From positions 11,091,001-11,155,000 of the forward strand of contig NC_081822.1 in assembly GCF_030704535.1 (NCBI RefSeq): a stretch of 64,000 nucleotides of DNA, read 5' to 3'. The DNA is from Vitis vinifera (lineage: Eukaryota > Streptophyta > Magnoliopsida > Vitales > Vitaceae). Made by a program: the position numbers and the translations under genes. Below the pieces are notes generated by a model. It searched no databases and had not been told where the DNA came from. It worked only from the letters and a program-made list of their open reading frames with translations. Of this stretch, positions 24,454 to 40,419 are shown piece after piece; position 1 is the stretch's first letter; each line of letters begins with the position of its first letter.

Positions 24454-25556
24454 ATGGAGGATTATATTGTAAAATTGGTTGTTTCGGGAGTTATTTCATG
24501 GGCGAGTACTTTCATGGTAATCAGGAGGATGTTCCCCAAGCGCTCTTTCGGTTTCTGCAACCGCCTTGTTTCTACGATTCATGCAACTCTGGCAGTGACC
24601 TTGTCCTCACTCACTGTGGAGGATTGGCGTTGCCCAGTTTGTCCTCTGGCCTCAAAATCATCTCCAAAGCAGGTATTTCATTCAGCAATGGAGATTTGTT
24701 TGCTTTTAGATTTTCTCTTTGAATCATGTGGAGTACCACTATATTGAAAATGCAGATGCAAACGCTAGCGGTGACCCTGGCTTATCTCATCTATGATCTG
24801 ATTTGCTGCCTCTTGGAGGACAAACGTGTCAATCTCGACAATTCGATCCACCATTTAGTTAGCATTGTTGGTATTGGAGCAGGCCTCTTCTATGAAATGG
24901 TAACAACTAAGAACTAATACTACTTTACTCAAATATTTTGGTGACGAATTAATGTCAAGTATGGGGATATATGCAGTGTGGATCAGAGATGGTTGCATCA
25001 TTATGGATAACAGAGATATCCAGCCCTTTCTTACACTTGAGGGAGCTTCTCAAAGAGCTTGGGTACAGGGACACCGATCTTAATTTGATCGTTGATGTCA
25101 GTACAGAAATATGACACAAATTCTTATATAAAACTTACCTCTCTTTGATGTCAAGTCATCAACAGATCTAATTTTGGTGTCACACAGATGTTATTTGCAA
25201 TCATATTCACAATTGCAAGGATGATATGTGGTCCATGCCTCGTGTATGTCACTCTATCTGCCAGCAATCCCCTCCTCATAAAGGTTTGTTTCTGTATTCA
25301 CTGGTTTAAAGTGGCACGTACAGTAGCAAAGGGTGTAGTAACTACTAACTAGTAACAACCACTGAACTAGGGATGTTAATATTTGTTGGCTAATCTCCTC
25401 AGCTAGATTAATGTACCTTTCTATACTATCTCCCTCCAGGCAATGGCTTTGGGACTGCAGCTGGTCAGCGCTTTCTGGTTCTTCAAGATTGCTAGGATGG
25501 TGAAATACAAAATGACTAAGAGGACTAAATCTAAAGCAGTTGCTTCAAGCCTATAA
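24454..25556 (+). CDS. TLC-domain (TRAM/LAG1/CLN8) membrane protein
   Basis: Five exons, 24454-24672, 24756-24899, 24977-25096, 25188-25283 and 25440-25556, encode 231 residues. All four introns are phase 0. The protein starts MEDYIVKLVVSG and has about five to six hydrophobic segments. Conserved plant TLC signatures are FCNRLVSTIHATLAVTLSSL, the VEDWRCPVCPLASKSSP loop, YLIYDLICC, HHLVSIVGIGAG, CGSEMVASLWITEISSPFLH and the LKELGYRDTDLN loop. The TLC fold is shared with ceramide synthases and lipid-sensing proteins. This plant subgroup is not a proven ceramide synthase, so a lipid-linked role in the endomembrane system is inference. The C terminus is Lys-rich, YKMTKRTKSK. The ATG was chosen because it opens the aligned N terminus; open frames upstream are out of frame or leader sequence. 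Confidence 0.92.
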
Positions 25557-26006
25557 CATGGCCACACTGTAATAAAAACTCCAGCAGGCTTCCTCTCTTT
25601 GTTGTCTTCGAATTGCTTCTTCACCTCTCAGTTCTCACGAAATTGTACTACTATTGAACACCAAAAATTAGGGCTGCGGGGTGGAGGTACACGGGGCTTT
25701 AATGCCTAAAAGCATGTTCTTTCTCTCCTAACAGTCTGGATGTCATGTACCTAAGTTTATTGTTTGGATGTCATGTACAAGTTTATTGTTTGGCTGTGTT
25801 CCTTCTCCTACTGACTAGTTACATGTTTAAATTGCTATAATAGATGGCCAACTTTACAACTGTTAAGTCCACTATTCTAATTACTAGCAACAATTTAGCT
25901 GTGCAAATAGGAGACTTTCATGAACAGGAGCAGTTTACAAATGTTGTTACTCTACTGATTGAGGAACATAATATGACTTTTAGAACCCGTTTGACCGTGA
26001 TTATAG

Positions 26007-26145
26007 TAGAAGTGTTTTTATTGGAACTGTTTCCTTCTGCAGTGTTTTTTTGGACCATGATTATATTAATATTTTTACGAGAATCAGAAAAAATGATTTT
26101 AATAGTGTTTTAAATAATATGTTGTATTAGTATAAAAACACTTTT
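26007..26145. mobile_element. Small MITE-like inverted repeat beside the SOSEKI fragment
   Basis: TAGAAGTGTTTTTA at 26007-26020 pairs with TAAAAACACTTTTA at 26132-26145, giving a hairpin about 139 bp long with no coding content. Related AAGTGTTTTTA ends occur near 27140-27290 and 58780-58820. The family is not assigned. Confidence 0.45.
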
Positions 26146-26362
26146 AATATTAATAAATTACTAAAAATTACATACAATTGTTTGAGGGGAGTAGTGTTTC
26201 AATTTTTTATTTTTATTTTTGCCCTTTTTTGAAAACCATACCATTATATACCAACATGTATCACCACAATCCAAATTTCATATTCTTTTCTATTTCTCAG
26301 CTACCAGACGCATACAGAAATCCTATCAATCATTAACAAAATCGCTCTCGCTTTGACTTCAC

Positions 26363-26552
26363 CTCTCAAGTAGAGACCCTCTGGTGAAGATAATGGGACT
26401 TCGATGAAGTGTGGATGTTCCAGTTGCCTGTTTTTGCAGAGATAGTAAACCACCGGAACCTTCCTACTCTGCTGATACTTGGAAGACTTCTCCGTCCACA
26501 CTTTGGCCATCTTCGGACTCGTTTGCCGGTACTTCTTCATCCTGGCCTCCAT
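26363..26552 (-). pseudogene. SOK: SOSEKI (DUF966) gene fragment: first exon only
   Basis: An ATG at 26552 opens MEARMKKYRQTSPKMAKVWT, then RKVPVVYYLCKNRQLEHPHF and MEVPLSSP-like IEVPLSSPEGLYLR. This is the start of the SOSEKI DIX-like polymerisation domain, residues 1-63 plus one base. The exon ends in a proper donor (TTGAGAG|GTGAAG) at the position SOSEKI genes use before DV(I). The next exon, with the rest of the DIX-like domain, is not found in the 800 bp downstream, which runs into a MITE-like repeat and then the 3' end of the oppositely oriented TLC gene. A purine-rich leader-like sequence and a TTTAAA box near 26900 remain upstream. SOSEKI proteins mark cell corners and polarity; this copy cannot make one. 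The exon itself has no internal damage, which suggests recent truncation or constraint. A very long intron reaching beyond neighbouring genes is possible but unlikely. Confidence 0.72.
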
Positions 26553-26899
26553 TTCACCTCCAAAACAGAGCATTTCAACAACTTCAACCGCCTTCAGTTC
26601 TTTCTATTCCCTGATTTTGTAGAGATTACACTCGTAACCACGCATAACCAAATCACACTGGATCTAACAGTACTCTCCAAACCCCTCAAATACTCAACGG
26701 ATCAAACACCGAGAAATGAAGAAAATAAATTAAACAGTAAAATTCAATATAGACACGAAAATGCAGAAAAGGAAGGAATATGGATGGAGAAAATGGGAGA
26801 AGTCCAAGAGAGAGAGTGTGGAGATCTGAGGAAGAAGAAAGACAGTGGAAAAAGGTTAGAAGAGAGGATTGAAATTAGGGCTAATGACGCCCGCATTTA

Positions 26900-27824
26900 A
26901 AGCCAGAGAGAGAAAAGACAGGGAGGAGTGGTATGAAAGAGAAGGAGAGGAGTTAGGGTGGTAGCTGACGAGAAAGGGAAGTGAAGATGACGGAGACTGG
27001 ATGTGGATACGACAGTAGGATCGTCTCTCCTACTGTGTAGTCTTTGATGGTGAGCGATGGAGAGAGGTATGAGTGGAGGGAAGGGAAAATATCGGGAATC
27101 ATAGGGGTATTTTTGAAATATTTTAAAATTTTTGAAGTATTTTTAAAAAAAAAAAAACACCTATCAAGTGTTCTCTAAAAATTACTTTTAAACGCTTTTT
27201 CAGATTTTTAAAAGTGTTCTTTAAAATTTGTCAAACACCTTATTTTTATCTTAAAAATGTTTTTGAGGTAGAAACACTTTTAAAAATCATCACTAACTCT
27301 TAGTACCCAATGTAAGAAATGCTGTAACCCAATGGATTACCTTGTTAATTGTGGCTTTACTAATGACTAAATATTTACCTTTCGTGTGATCCAGACAGGC
27401 TCCCTCTTTCGAGTGTGTTTAGAAAATCCATTCCTTATAGTTTAGTTGATTTTCTAAGGTCAAGTGTGCCAGTTTCATTTGTAAACTACCTTGGTTTAGA
27501 AAAGAAGAATTGTTCTACATAAATTTATCACCATTGTGGCTACAATAAAAATAAAATCAAGTAGCAGGTAATAAAATGTATGAGAAATTATACCAAAAAT
27601 AAAAAGATAAAAGGAAATAGTTGTTTTGCTCTTTCTACCCAAGTTTCCTTTCTTTAATGGCAGTTGAATTTTTCAGGTTCAGCTAACATTTGCCTTACTG
27701 TATTGAAGCACAAAACTTTTAGCATGCCCAAATTATGCATGCTGTGGTTGGCTCCCTGCTTGATAGAATGAGAAAATGCACTGCCTCGATCTTCCATGGC
27801 TCTTGAAATGGAATAACATGTGTT
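26900..27824. other. Intergenic region between the SOSEKI fragment and RPT4
   Basis: It holds purine-rich promoter or leader-like sequence of the SOSEKI copy (to about 27070), MITE-like AT-rich sequence with AAGTGTT motifs (27110-27290), and the presumed 3'UTR of RPT4 (from about 27650). No gene was seen. Confidence 0.45.
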
Positions 27825-31962
<4,138 letters not shown>

Positions 31963-32014
31963 TGTCGCGCACAGGGAGAGATTGGTTTTCTTCGTTAGGA
32001 AACCTAAAAGCAAC

Positions 32015-33170
32015 GAACAAGAAAAAGAATGAGAGAGAAATCTATGCTCGCTACTATTGAGTTTTTTTACAGCCGTAATTACTAAACTGCCCCTTATGCT
32101 TTCTAAAATTCAAAACATCGCCATTCCCATTAAGGAATAAAGACACCAAGCATGCGCTTTGTTACATGCCTCACCCCTGTAATTATTTTTTATAAATATT
32201 ATTATCTTTTAATGCTTGCTCAATTATTTAATTAGGAATATTTCATCATTTACTCTATTTTTCCACATTCTAAGTGGTTTGTAAATCTTAATATTTATTA
32301 TTTAATAAATTAAATTAATTTTAAGTTAAATTATTCAAATTATTAACTTAAAATTTATTATTTATTTTTTATTTTTAAGTATTAAGATTGTTTAGTAAAA
32401 TTAACTTAAATTTTAAAATTTATTTTTAGATATTAAATTAATATACTTATCTTTTTTAGTTGTAATTAATGTTTATTATTAAAACTTTTAATTAATTTTT
32501 TTTTTATATATAAAAGATGAATTCGAATGTGAAATCAAAGTTATTAAATATATTTTTATTAGATATGAGTAAATAAGACTAAAAAAATTTAATATTCAAA
32601 AGATGAATAAAAATAAATTAACCATTTTGACTTAATATTTAAAATTATTAATAATTTTAATTTATGATACTAAGTTATTGTATTAAATATATTTAATTTA
32701 CTTAATAATTTAATTAAGTTCATAATAAAGAAAAAAATATTATTAAACAAAATAATTTTTTCAATTAAAATTAATTAATTTTTATATATTGAAAAAAAAA
32801 CTAAACGAGCTTAAAAAAGAATATAAAAATGATTTATTAACTTTAAATTTATTTTTTTATTTTTTGACCTATTCTTTCCTTCTATTTTATTTTTTCCGAG
32901 GATCAATCATAGCTTAAAGGATCAAATAATTTTTAAATATTTATTGTTTAACTTTAAATATTGTTAGTCACAAGTTAATAATATTATATTATTTGAGTTG
33001 ATGCTGCTCCGGCTAGACTCAACAGCCAAAATATTTCTTTAGAAAAAAATAATGTACTATATTAGTACTCATTTTTCTACATATGATACATGGAAGCAGA
33101 ATCCCAAACCGATGACACCAAATCCAAAACAAAATTTTCAACTGAAAAATGTTTCAAGTGTCCTTGAAAA
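32015..33170. other. AT-rich intergenic region, RPT4 promoter side
   Basis: About 1.1 kb of very AT-rich sequence between the RPT4 start and the 3' end of the glycosyltransferase gene, both on the minus strand. It must carry the RPT4 promoter, but no clear TATA box was found. No coding exon was seen. Confidence 0.5.
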
Positions 33171-36100
33171 TCAAGAAAATGCGTGGTTTTCTGCCTTCTT
33201 CAAGACTTCCTTTAGAACTGAAGCAATTCTCTCAGACATGTGGTGTTCTAAGAACCTCTCTTTAACCCTTTCGTACCCTCTCTTTCCCATTGTCAACCTC
33301 CTCTCAACATTTGTTGCCAGCTTCACAATATTATTTGCAAGAGGTTTCACGCCTTCTTTCCCAACATTATGCAACAAACCTGTTGTCCCATTTACCACAA
33401 TCTCTGTGGTTCCTCCAGCTGCCGTGCCCTGTTGGGAAAACGAAAAACCAGCCCCAAGAACAATCACAAAGCATGTTAAAATAGAAAACCAAGTTTGGTT
33501 TGTGGTCAACAGCTTACCAGTACAGGCAGCTGAAAGGCCATTGCTTCAATGGTTATCCTCCCAAAACACTCTCCCCGGGCCTGCGCATGAATATAGAGAG
33601 TAAGCTCCATGAGGTTGGCTTTAAACTAAAACAGTAACAGTAAATGAGATGCAGGCTCCATGGACTTGGAAAACAGAGATGAAAGGAGGCCAGGAATAGA
33701 ATGGAAGGAAAATGGAATAAATGAAGGGAGATGAAACTGCCGCATTCTAATCTGCAGCCTGCTCAGAAAATGATCCTAACCAAGATAACCAGACTTTGAA
33801 AGACAAAAACTATGTCTTACTTCTTGACCATCTACAAAATTGTTCATTTTTTGTTTACAAAGTTTTGCTCAGTCCTCTTCAAAAGGAAATTTTCTGGTAC
33901 AGCATGAACCACATGCATTCGATCAGTTATCCAATGAAAGCTTCTAATGTAATATACACAAAGCCTGCCTTCAGGTCCTCAAAAACAGTTTTCACATAGT
34001 AGAAAAATCATAGAATTCCTTTTCAAACTCAACGCTGGTGCAAGAGATTTTTGCAAAAATTTTCAGCACTCATAAGGAACCTGTCCAAGAACCTCCTTTC
34101 TCTATCTGTGGATTTGATAGATAAACTCAAGTCTCTCTTTCATAGTTGCTAAATCCAAATTGAGAGTAGATTCTACCAGATCGTGGATCAAAGGCCTTAT
34201 TGCAACTTCCCAATATATTACAAAATAATAAGAGAAAAACAAAGGAATGAAAAAGACAAGGAAAAATAATTGTCTATCGACATATAAACTATCAAAGAAT
34301 GTTCTTGATTCTCTCTGGCAATAACAGCATATTTCAGAGGGTTCCACTATTGGATGGCACTTCATAAGATTGCACAAACAAGCATACATAAATAAGGTTT
34401 CATATGTGAGTTGACATGATAAATGAATGGGCAATACCTGAGAATTTTGCACAAGAACATCAATAGAAGCTAAATAAGGAGCTACAGTCAAGGTTTTGTT
34501 GATGAAATGCACTTGGTCTTGAATTTTGTTTTCCACAACAAAGTTGCGAAGTTCGGTTTCAAATTTTGTTTGAGCATTCATGTCACTTCCCACTATTACT
34601 GCATGAATTGATGGCACCTGTAGTTTCCTCCCTTTGATCAGCTGCAAACTTTGATAGAAGGAACGCAGAAATAGATCCTGACCTTTCCCACGTGAAACAC
34701 CTACAGTTTTAAAATAGAAAAAAGAAAAGAAGGCCAAGGAGAATCATAATGAATGTAAATCCAAAGGGCAAAGTAAGAAACACAACTAAATTGACCACAA
34801 ATTGAGATGACAGACAGGGTAGCAGCAGATGCCATCTTAAAACCTAAGGATGAGAAAATAAAAATGGCAAAAGCAGGAACAATTTCCTTACAATAGCAGA
34901 ACCTCTGGTGCATTTGAAATAATTTAAGCTTGCAATTCAGTTTCAAGATGAATAACTCAGGACTGAAGGCTACTAATTAAAAATGATGAGGTAAACCAGG
35001 ATAAGCGAGTCTGATATAGAATCAAGATAGTTTGTAAGATATCTGGATTTTGGGGGAGAGACACTTTGTTAAATGCAGTTTCTGAACCAGGAAGAAAACC
35101 AGGAATTTGATTTGCTAGTGGATCAAGGACGTGCATATGGGGATGCATGCAGGAGGCAATTCTATCAGGAAACATAAATTTGGTTGAAACTACAAATTCA
35201 CATTTGAAGTTCAAAATGGTACCTTTTTCGGATAGACTTAACCCTAAATAATTACCACACATCAAACTAAAACAGTTAAAGTTTGAACCTTTTGCACTTG
35301 CAAACAAGTAGGTAAAGTAACATGGTTGTCACCAGTAAGACTGAAAACTAGAGACTCATTATCTCATCAATAAGAAGAGCATACTATTTATTACGGCAAA
35401 TAGTAAATCTTCATTCCGCACTCCGAGAGATTCCCGTACATGTTCACGGAGAACCCTTTTGGCCACATTGTTTTCAGCTATTTCCATCAGTTCTTTGCTA
35501 TTTCCAAGGTGCACAACATAGGTTTCAGGCATCTTAATTCTGCAGAGAGCAAACAATTAAAAGTTTTTATAAAAGAAAAAAAAAAACATAAAGCATAAAT
35601 AAATACTAAGCCACAACATGAATGACCATTTTTCCCAGGTGTAATTGTAATTTTGGAGAAACAAAATCCCAAATGTCACATGGCCCTTCCAAGGCAGCAA
35701 TAGCTGGAATGTTATAACTGAATCACCATTTTCAATACCTTAACTTGACTATCAGAGGAACAAGAGTGCAACATTACCAAGAAACATATTTCACAAGACA
35801 AGTGTTGCATTTATGAAAATTGAGATGGATGAGACAAAAACTAGGACATGTAGAAGTAGGAAATGAACAGGACTAAATACATCAAGGAGTAGAACATAAT
35901 CTAATAAATCAAATTGCCCAAATTGGTGATAGTAGTAGGAGAACACCAATTGATAAGTTCAAATATGTTTGAAAAATATCAATGACATTGCCAGTGAGAA
36001 CATGTAAGTATGGTTTATGTGTATAAAATTTATAAATCATGGCTATAGAAAGCAATATTGATGAGATTCAGAAGAACATGTAATAAAACAGTACACTCAT

Positions 36101-37060
36101 AGATGATTGAAGCATACCCTAACCGCTCTCGTGTTCTGTTCTTCCAGTACTCTGCTGTTGTGTGTGAATCAATCATGGCACCAGCAACATAGGGAAGGTG
36201 CTTAACATACTCCAATTTAAAATAATGCCCTCGCATTTCATGAATCCACCACAACACCTTTGGAAGAATGCGAGGGACATTTTCTTTAACCACAGAATCC
36301 AACCACTTCCCAGCCACAGCAGTATTTAAAACAACCAAATCAGCTTTAAGAGCCGTATCTATAGCTTCTTGACCCTTTGCAGGGAACACCTACCATTTCG
36401 AGAAAGTCATGATAAGAAATACAAAAGTAATGCGTCAATACCAAATAGCACAAAGCATGAGAGTAATAGCAAACAACCGCATTTCTACAAAATGTAAAAT
36501 GTAGTAATGATTTACTACCTTGACTCCGCGGTCCAACATCCTATGCTCCAAACTGTATATGACCTCATCTGAATCTGTGGGTTTTTGGATGGTAAGCCAG
36601 ACAACTTCCGCACCCACACCTCTTAACAAAAATGCAAGCTCCATCAGTAACAGAGGTCCACCTACATACGAAGATGCCAATTATTTGTCTGATATAAGTT
36701 CCCTTTTGGAGCCTTTTCTCTCAAATCAAATCAAATCAAGGAATCACAATGGTTCAAAGATAAGAAGACAGTACCAGAAAGAGAAAGCTCATGAGAAACC
36801 AAGAGGACGAGCTTGGATTTCATGAATCGGAGAGGATTCGATGGGGTTTCAACTTGTGAGGTTACCTGAATTCGAGTGTTCTCATAGCTGTAATGGGGAG
36901 TAGTAGTAATAGTAGTAGTAGTAGTGACGGAATTAGTGTTGCAGGAATCGGATGCGGCTCTGATGAGCAAGACTATCACGGTGGACGTTGAAAGCAATGC
37001 CACGAGCAAGAGAGGCCATCTCTTGTGAAATGTCAACCACGACGTCGACTGTTTCGCCAT
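33171..37060 (-). CDS. GT4-family UDP-glycosyltransferase, type II membrane protein
   Basis: Seven exons, 37060-36775, 36661-36519, 36389-36118, 35539-35385, 34700-34438, 33580-33518 and 33428-33171, give 479 residues. A short cytosolic N terminus (MAKQSTSWLTFHKR) is followed by one membrane segment (about 15-33) and a Ser/Thr-rich stem, as in Golgi type II glycosyltransferases. The catalytic part has the N-lobe LVLLVSHELSLSGGPLLLME, the WWIHEMRGHYF block, the VSRGKGQDLFL and HAVIVGSDM strands of the GT-B C-lobe, and the donor-binding E-x7-E motif in ECFGRITIEAMA followed by GTAAGGTTEIV. Relatives I recall are Arabidopsis At1g19710 and At1g75420. The sugar and acceptor are unknown. The splice phases are 1, 0, 2, 1, 0, 0. 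The many short open frames inside the introns are noise. Confidence 0.94.
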
Positions 37061-37162
37061 CGATTTGGTTTAGATGTCTGATCTTGACAAATATTTTCCC
37101 GTTTCTAGGGTTTCATGTTTCGATCTGCGATCCTCTGCAACAATGGAGTCCTAGATGTTGTT

Positions 37163-37178
37163 AAAACGGCGACGTTTT
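37163..37178. promoter_or_regulatory. Palindrome-like motif in the glycosyltransferase 5' region
   Basis: AAAACGGCGACGTTTT, with AAAACG/CGTTTT arms, lies about 100 bp upstream of the start codon at 37060. It could be a core-promoter or transcription-factor site. No factor is assigned. Confidence 0.3.
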
Positions 37179-37450
37179 AAGCGGCAGATTTAGAAGAATG
37201 CCCCGTTCGCTCGCGTGCTGGGAGGATCTCAATTTCCTAAACTTACTCGACATCTAATTTAGTGAGAATTTCCTAGTTGTACACAAGGATGAAAGTTTCC
37301 ATTTTTTTAACAGAAATTTCGCCGAAATTTCGGGTTTCGGTGGCCGGCGATACGAAAGAGGGGGGCGAAATGTCGACGGGAGAAATTTCGCCAAATTTCT
37401 GTTAAAATCGGCGAAAAAATCACCGAAACATGGCTGCAAGCAAAAAATCG

Positions 37451-38130
37451 GTGAAATTTCGGTTTGTATCGCCGATTTTTCGGGAAATTTCCCGATATTT
37501 CCTACTAGTCCAGGCCGCGCACAGGATACAAAATCTGTCCAATTTTTTTTTTTTTTTTAAAAAAACATAAGATGTTCCTTGGTAATCTGATCATGACTTG
37601 CAGGCAAAGGTTGTTTTTCAGCCTGGCTCAAAAATCGTGGGTTTAGGGTTCGTGAAATTTAAATCCAATGGCACAAAAGCAAAGCGACCCTAGAACAGAT
37701 CAGAAAACACAGGGAGGAAAAAAAAAATGCAATTTTTTTGGTTTTCCTTGAGGGTTTTGCATGGATTTTCTCGGAAATCAAACGAGGATGAATTTTCTCG
37801 GAAATCAAACGAGGATGAATTTTCCCGGAAATCGAATGGGGGATGGATTTTCCTGGAAATTGAATGGGGGATGGATTTTCTTGGGAATCAAACAGGGGTT
37901 GCAAAAAAAAAAAAAAAGTAATAAATGATTAGATTAGAACCTGCGAGGATTGAGAGTGAAAGAGGAAGTTGGGGCGATTCTCTCGTCCGGAGGGCAGCTT
38001 CAGCCAAGGGCTTTTTGATGCCCGAGTGAGAGAAGCGGGTCTTCAGCAAAGGGCTTTTCGGATGTGTGGCCTTTTGATTTTTTAAAAATTTAGTAGAGAT
38101 AAAAAAAAAAAAAAAGGAAACAAATCATGA
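37451..38130. repeat. Dispersed repeat, copy A (about 680 bp)
   Basis: It aligns by eye with copy B at 39573-40104. Shared blocks in order are GAAATTTCGGT, CACAGGATACAAAATCTGTC, AATCTGATCATGA, GGGTTCGTGAAATTTAAATC, GGCACAAAAGCAAAG, TTTTTTTGGTTTTCCTTG, GTGAGAGAAG, GGCCTTTTGATTTTT and a terminal A-run plus CAAATCATGA. It is noncoding in both strands apart from a repetitive minus-strand frame over the minisatellite. The class is unknown. Confidence 0.8.
37765..37902. repeat. Minisatellite of 27-28 bp, five units
   Basis: The unit begins ATTTTC(T/C)(C/T)GGAAAT and ends GA(G/T)G or GGGGATGG. The first two units are identical and the last is the most diverged. It lies inside repeat copy A; copy B has only about two units at the same place. 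Confidence 0.8.
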
Positions 38131-38139
38131 CTCCATGGT

Positions 38140-39570
38140 GATGGTCCAAAGTGAATTTGGATGTGATCCAACGATCCAAAGTGAACCCAAACAGCTATGC
38201 GATAATATATACAAATTATTGGTATTTAATGAAATCAAGTTAATATATATAAATTATTTGTATTTAATAAAATTAAATTTTTTATAAAGCTTGATAATGA
38301 ATGCGTAATTACAAAATTCACATTTTTTATTAACCCATATAATATAATTACATATAATATCGCAAATCATATAATATATATATCAAATTATTCAACAGAA
38401 TAAATTTAAATTATCTATTATACTTCTAATTACATTGTTATTAAGTTTTTTTTTACATTTTTATGAGTTTTGATCAATTTTTTACCTATCAAAATTTTTT
38501 TTCCAAAATATCCGTCGATATATTTTCATCCTACATTAAATTAATTTTAAACTTATCCCAAAAGCAAATTTAAAAATGATCCCATCAAACTCCCAGGAGA
38601 GGAGAATTCTACGGTACCACTTCGGTACCTTACTTAATGTGAAACATAGAACATAATCAATCAATACATCTATAACCCTTTCACTCATGTATATAATATC
38701 ATTTCAATATTTACAAAGAAAAAATTATTAAAACTATCATTTATTTATGGAGCCTATGTTCTGAATCTTATTCTATTAGATATTTTTCATATTTTTAACC
38801 TGATTTGTATATAGGTTTTAAATATTTAATTTTTTTTATAATTTTTTCCATTATAACTACTAAAATATTTTTAACAACTTTTTTTTATTCAATAACTATA
38901 TCTATTCTTACAACAAAACACTAACATATAAAATATTCTATACATTATTCCTATGAAAAAAAAATATATATTAAATGAAATGCAAAACAATTGAAGAAGA
39001 ACTTGTCCAAAAGCTTACAAGGGATGTGACCTATTGTGGTCGCAAATCCAAACAAGACTAAGAATTTGATTTCAACGACCTAAAATCTTATTTAATGGAA
39101 CAAAAAGACATTAGTAGTAGTACCCAAAAAACAGATTTGGCCATTGGATGAAGATGGTTCAATCCGGACCGTCCAACTGGCTCTGGATTTTTATTTTTTT
39201 TTTTTAAAAAAAGGAAGTTGCCGATCACCTTGATTTCCCGCTCCATCTTTGTCTAAAGGCAAAAACTTGTCTGATGGGCATTACAACTTTTCCTTGGATT
39301 TTAGAGAGTTTTGAGGGTGTGGAGATGGAATTTTCGGGTGAAATGAGATTTTACAGAGAGTGAGCTGAGTGGGGATTTTGAAGGAGAAATCAGAGAGAAG
39401 AGAAATCAACCAGAAAAGAATCAGGCGAGCTTTGGAGTATCCGAAACCAATCTCCCCTGCAGGAGACTCTAGCCACTCTCCCAGAACAGGTACTTCACTC
39501 ATCTGATTGAAATGTCGAAAAAGTTCTGCGATATTTCTGAGAAAGACACTATTTTTACCGATTCGAAAAT
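38140..39570. other. AT-rich spacer between the two repeat copies
   Basis: No gene was seen. A block at about 38548-38592 (TTTAAACTTATCC ... AAATTTAAAAATGAT(C)) recurs at 41852-41910, so further dispersed repeats are mixed in. The stretch 39255-39490 is GC-richer and could be a degraded exon or repeat, but nothing is recognisable. Confidence 0.4.
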
Positions 39571-39572
39571 AT

Positions 39573-40104
39573 CGCCGAAATTTCGGTATTTTTACCGATT
39601 TTTTGGGAAATTTTCCAATATTTCCTACCAGTTCAGGCCGCACACAGGATACAAAATCTGTCCAATTTTTTTTTTTTAAAAAAACATGAGATGCTATTTG
39701 GTAATCTGATCATGATTTGCAAGCAAAGGTTGTGTTTTTCCTGGCTCAAAAATCTTGGATTTAGGGTTCGTGAAATTTAAATCGAATGGCACAAAAGCAA
39801 AGAGACCCCTAAAACAGATCCAAAAAACACAGGGATCAAAAAAAAAAAAGCAATTTTTTTGGTTTTCCTTGGGGGATTTTCTCGGAAATCAAACAAGAAT
39901 GGGGGATGGATTTTGTTGGGAATCAAACGGGGGTTAAATAATAACATGATTAGATTTGTACCTGCAAGGATTGAGAATGGCAGAGGAAAATAGGGCAACT
40001 TCAGAAAAGGGCTTCTAGACGCAGGCGGGTGAGAGAAGTGGGTGGCCTTTTGATTTTTAGATTTAGTAGAGAGAAAAAAAAAAAAAAAAAAAAACAAATC
40101 ATGA
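39573..40104. repeat. Dispersed repeat, copy B (about 530 bp)
   Basis: It is the partner of copy A in the same orientation, about 2.1 kb away, and shares the same block order and the same A-rich end. It is shorter mainly because the minisatellite has about two units here and part of the right half is missing. Confidence 0.8.
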
Positions 40105-40242
40105 GAACAATTTTCCTCTCTCTGTATAAATAAATAATTATTAATTATCCATGTATATTTTGATTAAATCTTTACCCTAGATTGAAATTTCAATTTTTAT
40201 CAACGATATTTTATGAATTAAAATTAAATTGATAAAATAAAT

Positions 40243-40418
40243 TATTAATAATTTTAATTATTTAAATAAATTAATATTAATAGAAAAAGTTGTTATCACG
40301 TATTTTTAATAAAATTTTAGAAATTAAATCTATTAATTTTAATTATTTAAATAAATTAATATTAATAAAAAAAGTTGTTACCACATATTTTTAATAAAAT
40401 TTTAGAAATTAAATCTCA
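40243..40418. repeat. AT-rich tandem duplication, unit about 88 bp
   Basis: The block TTTTAATTATTTAAATAAAT ... AAAGTTGTTA(T/C)CAC(G/A)TATTT ... TTTAGAAATTAAATCT is present twice back to back. Confidence 0.7.
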
Positions 40419-40419
40419 A

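Noticed and set aside
24093-24722. A 209-codon open frame on the plus strand
   Set aside because: It overlaps TLC exon 1 in another frame, its peptide matches no family, and the spliced TLC model explains the region.
26409-26900. A 163-codon open frame on the plus strand
   Set aside because: It is antisense to the SOSEKI exon and its leader; the minus-strand peptide is the recognisable one.
34102-35307. Extended open frames on the minus strand beyond the glycosyltransferase exons
   Set aside because: They are intron read-through around true exon 34700-34438; conserved residues stop at the GT/AG sites.
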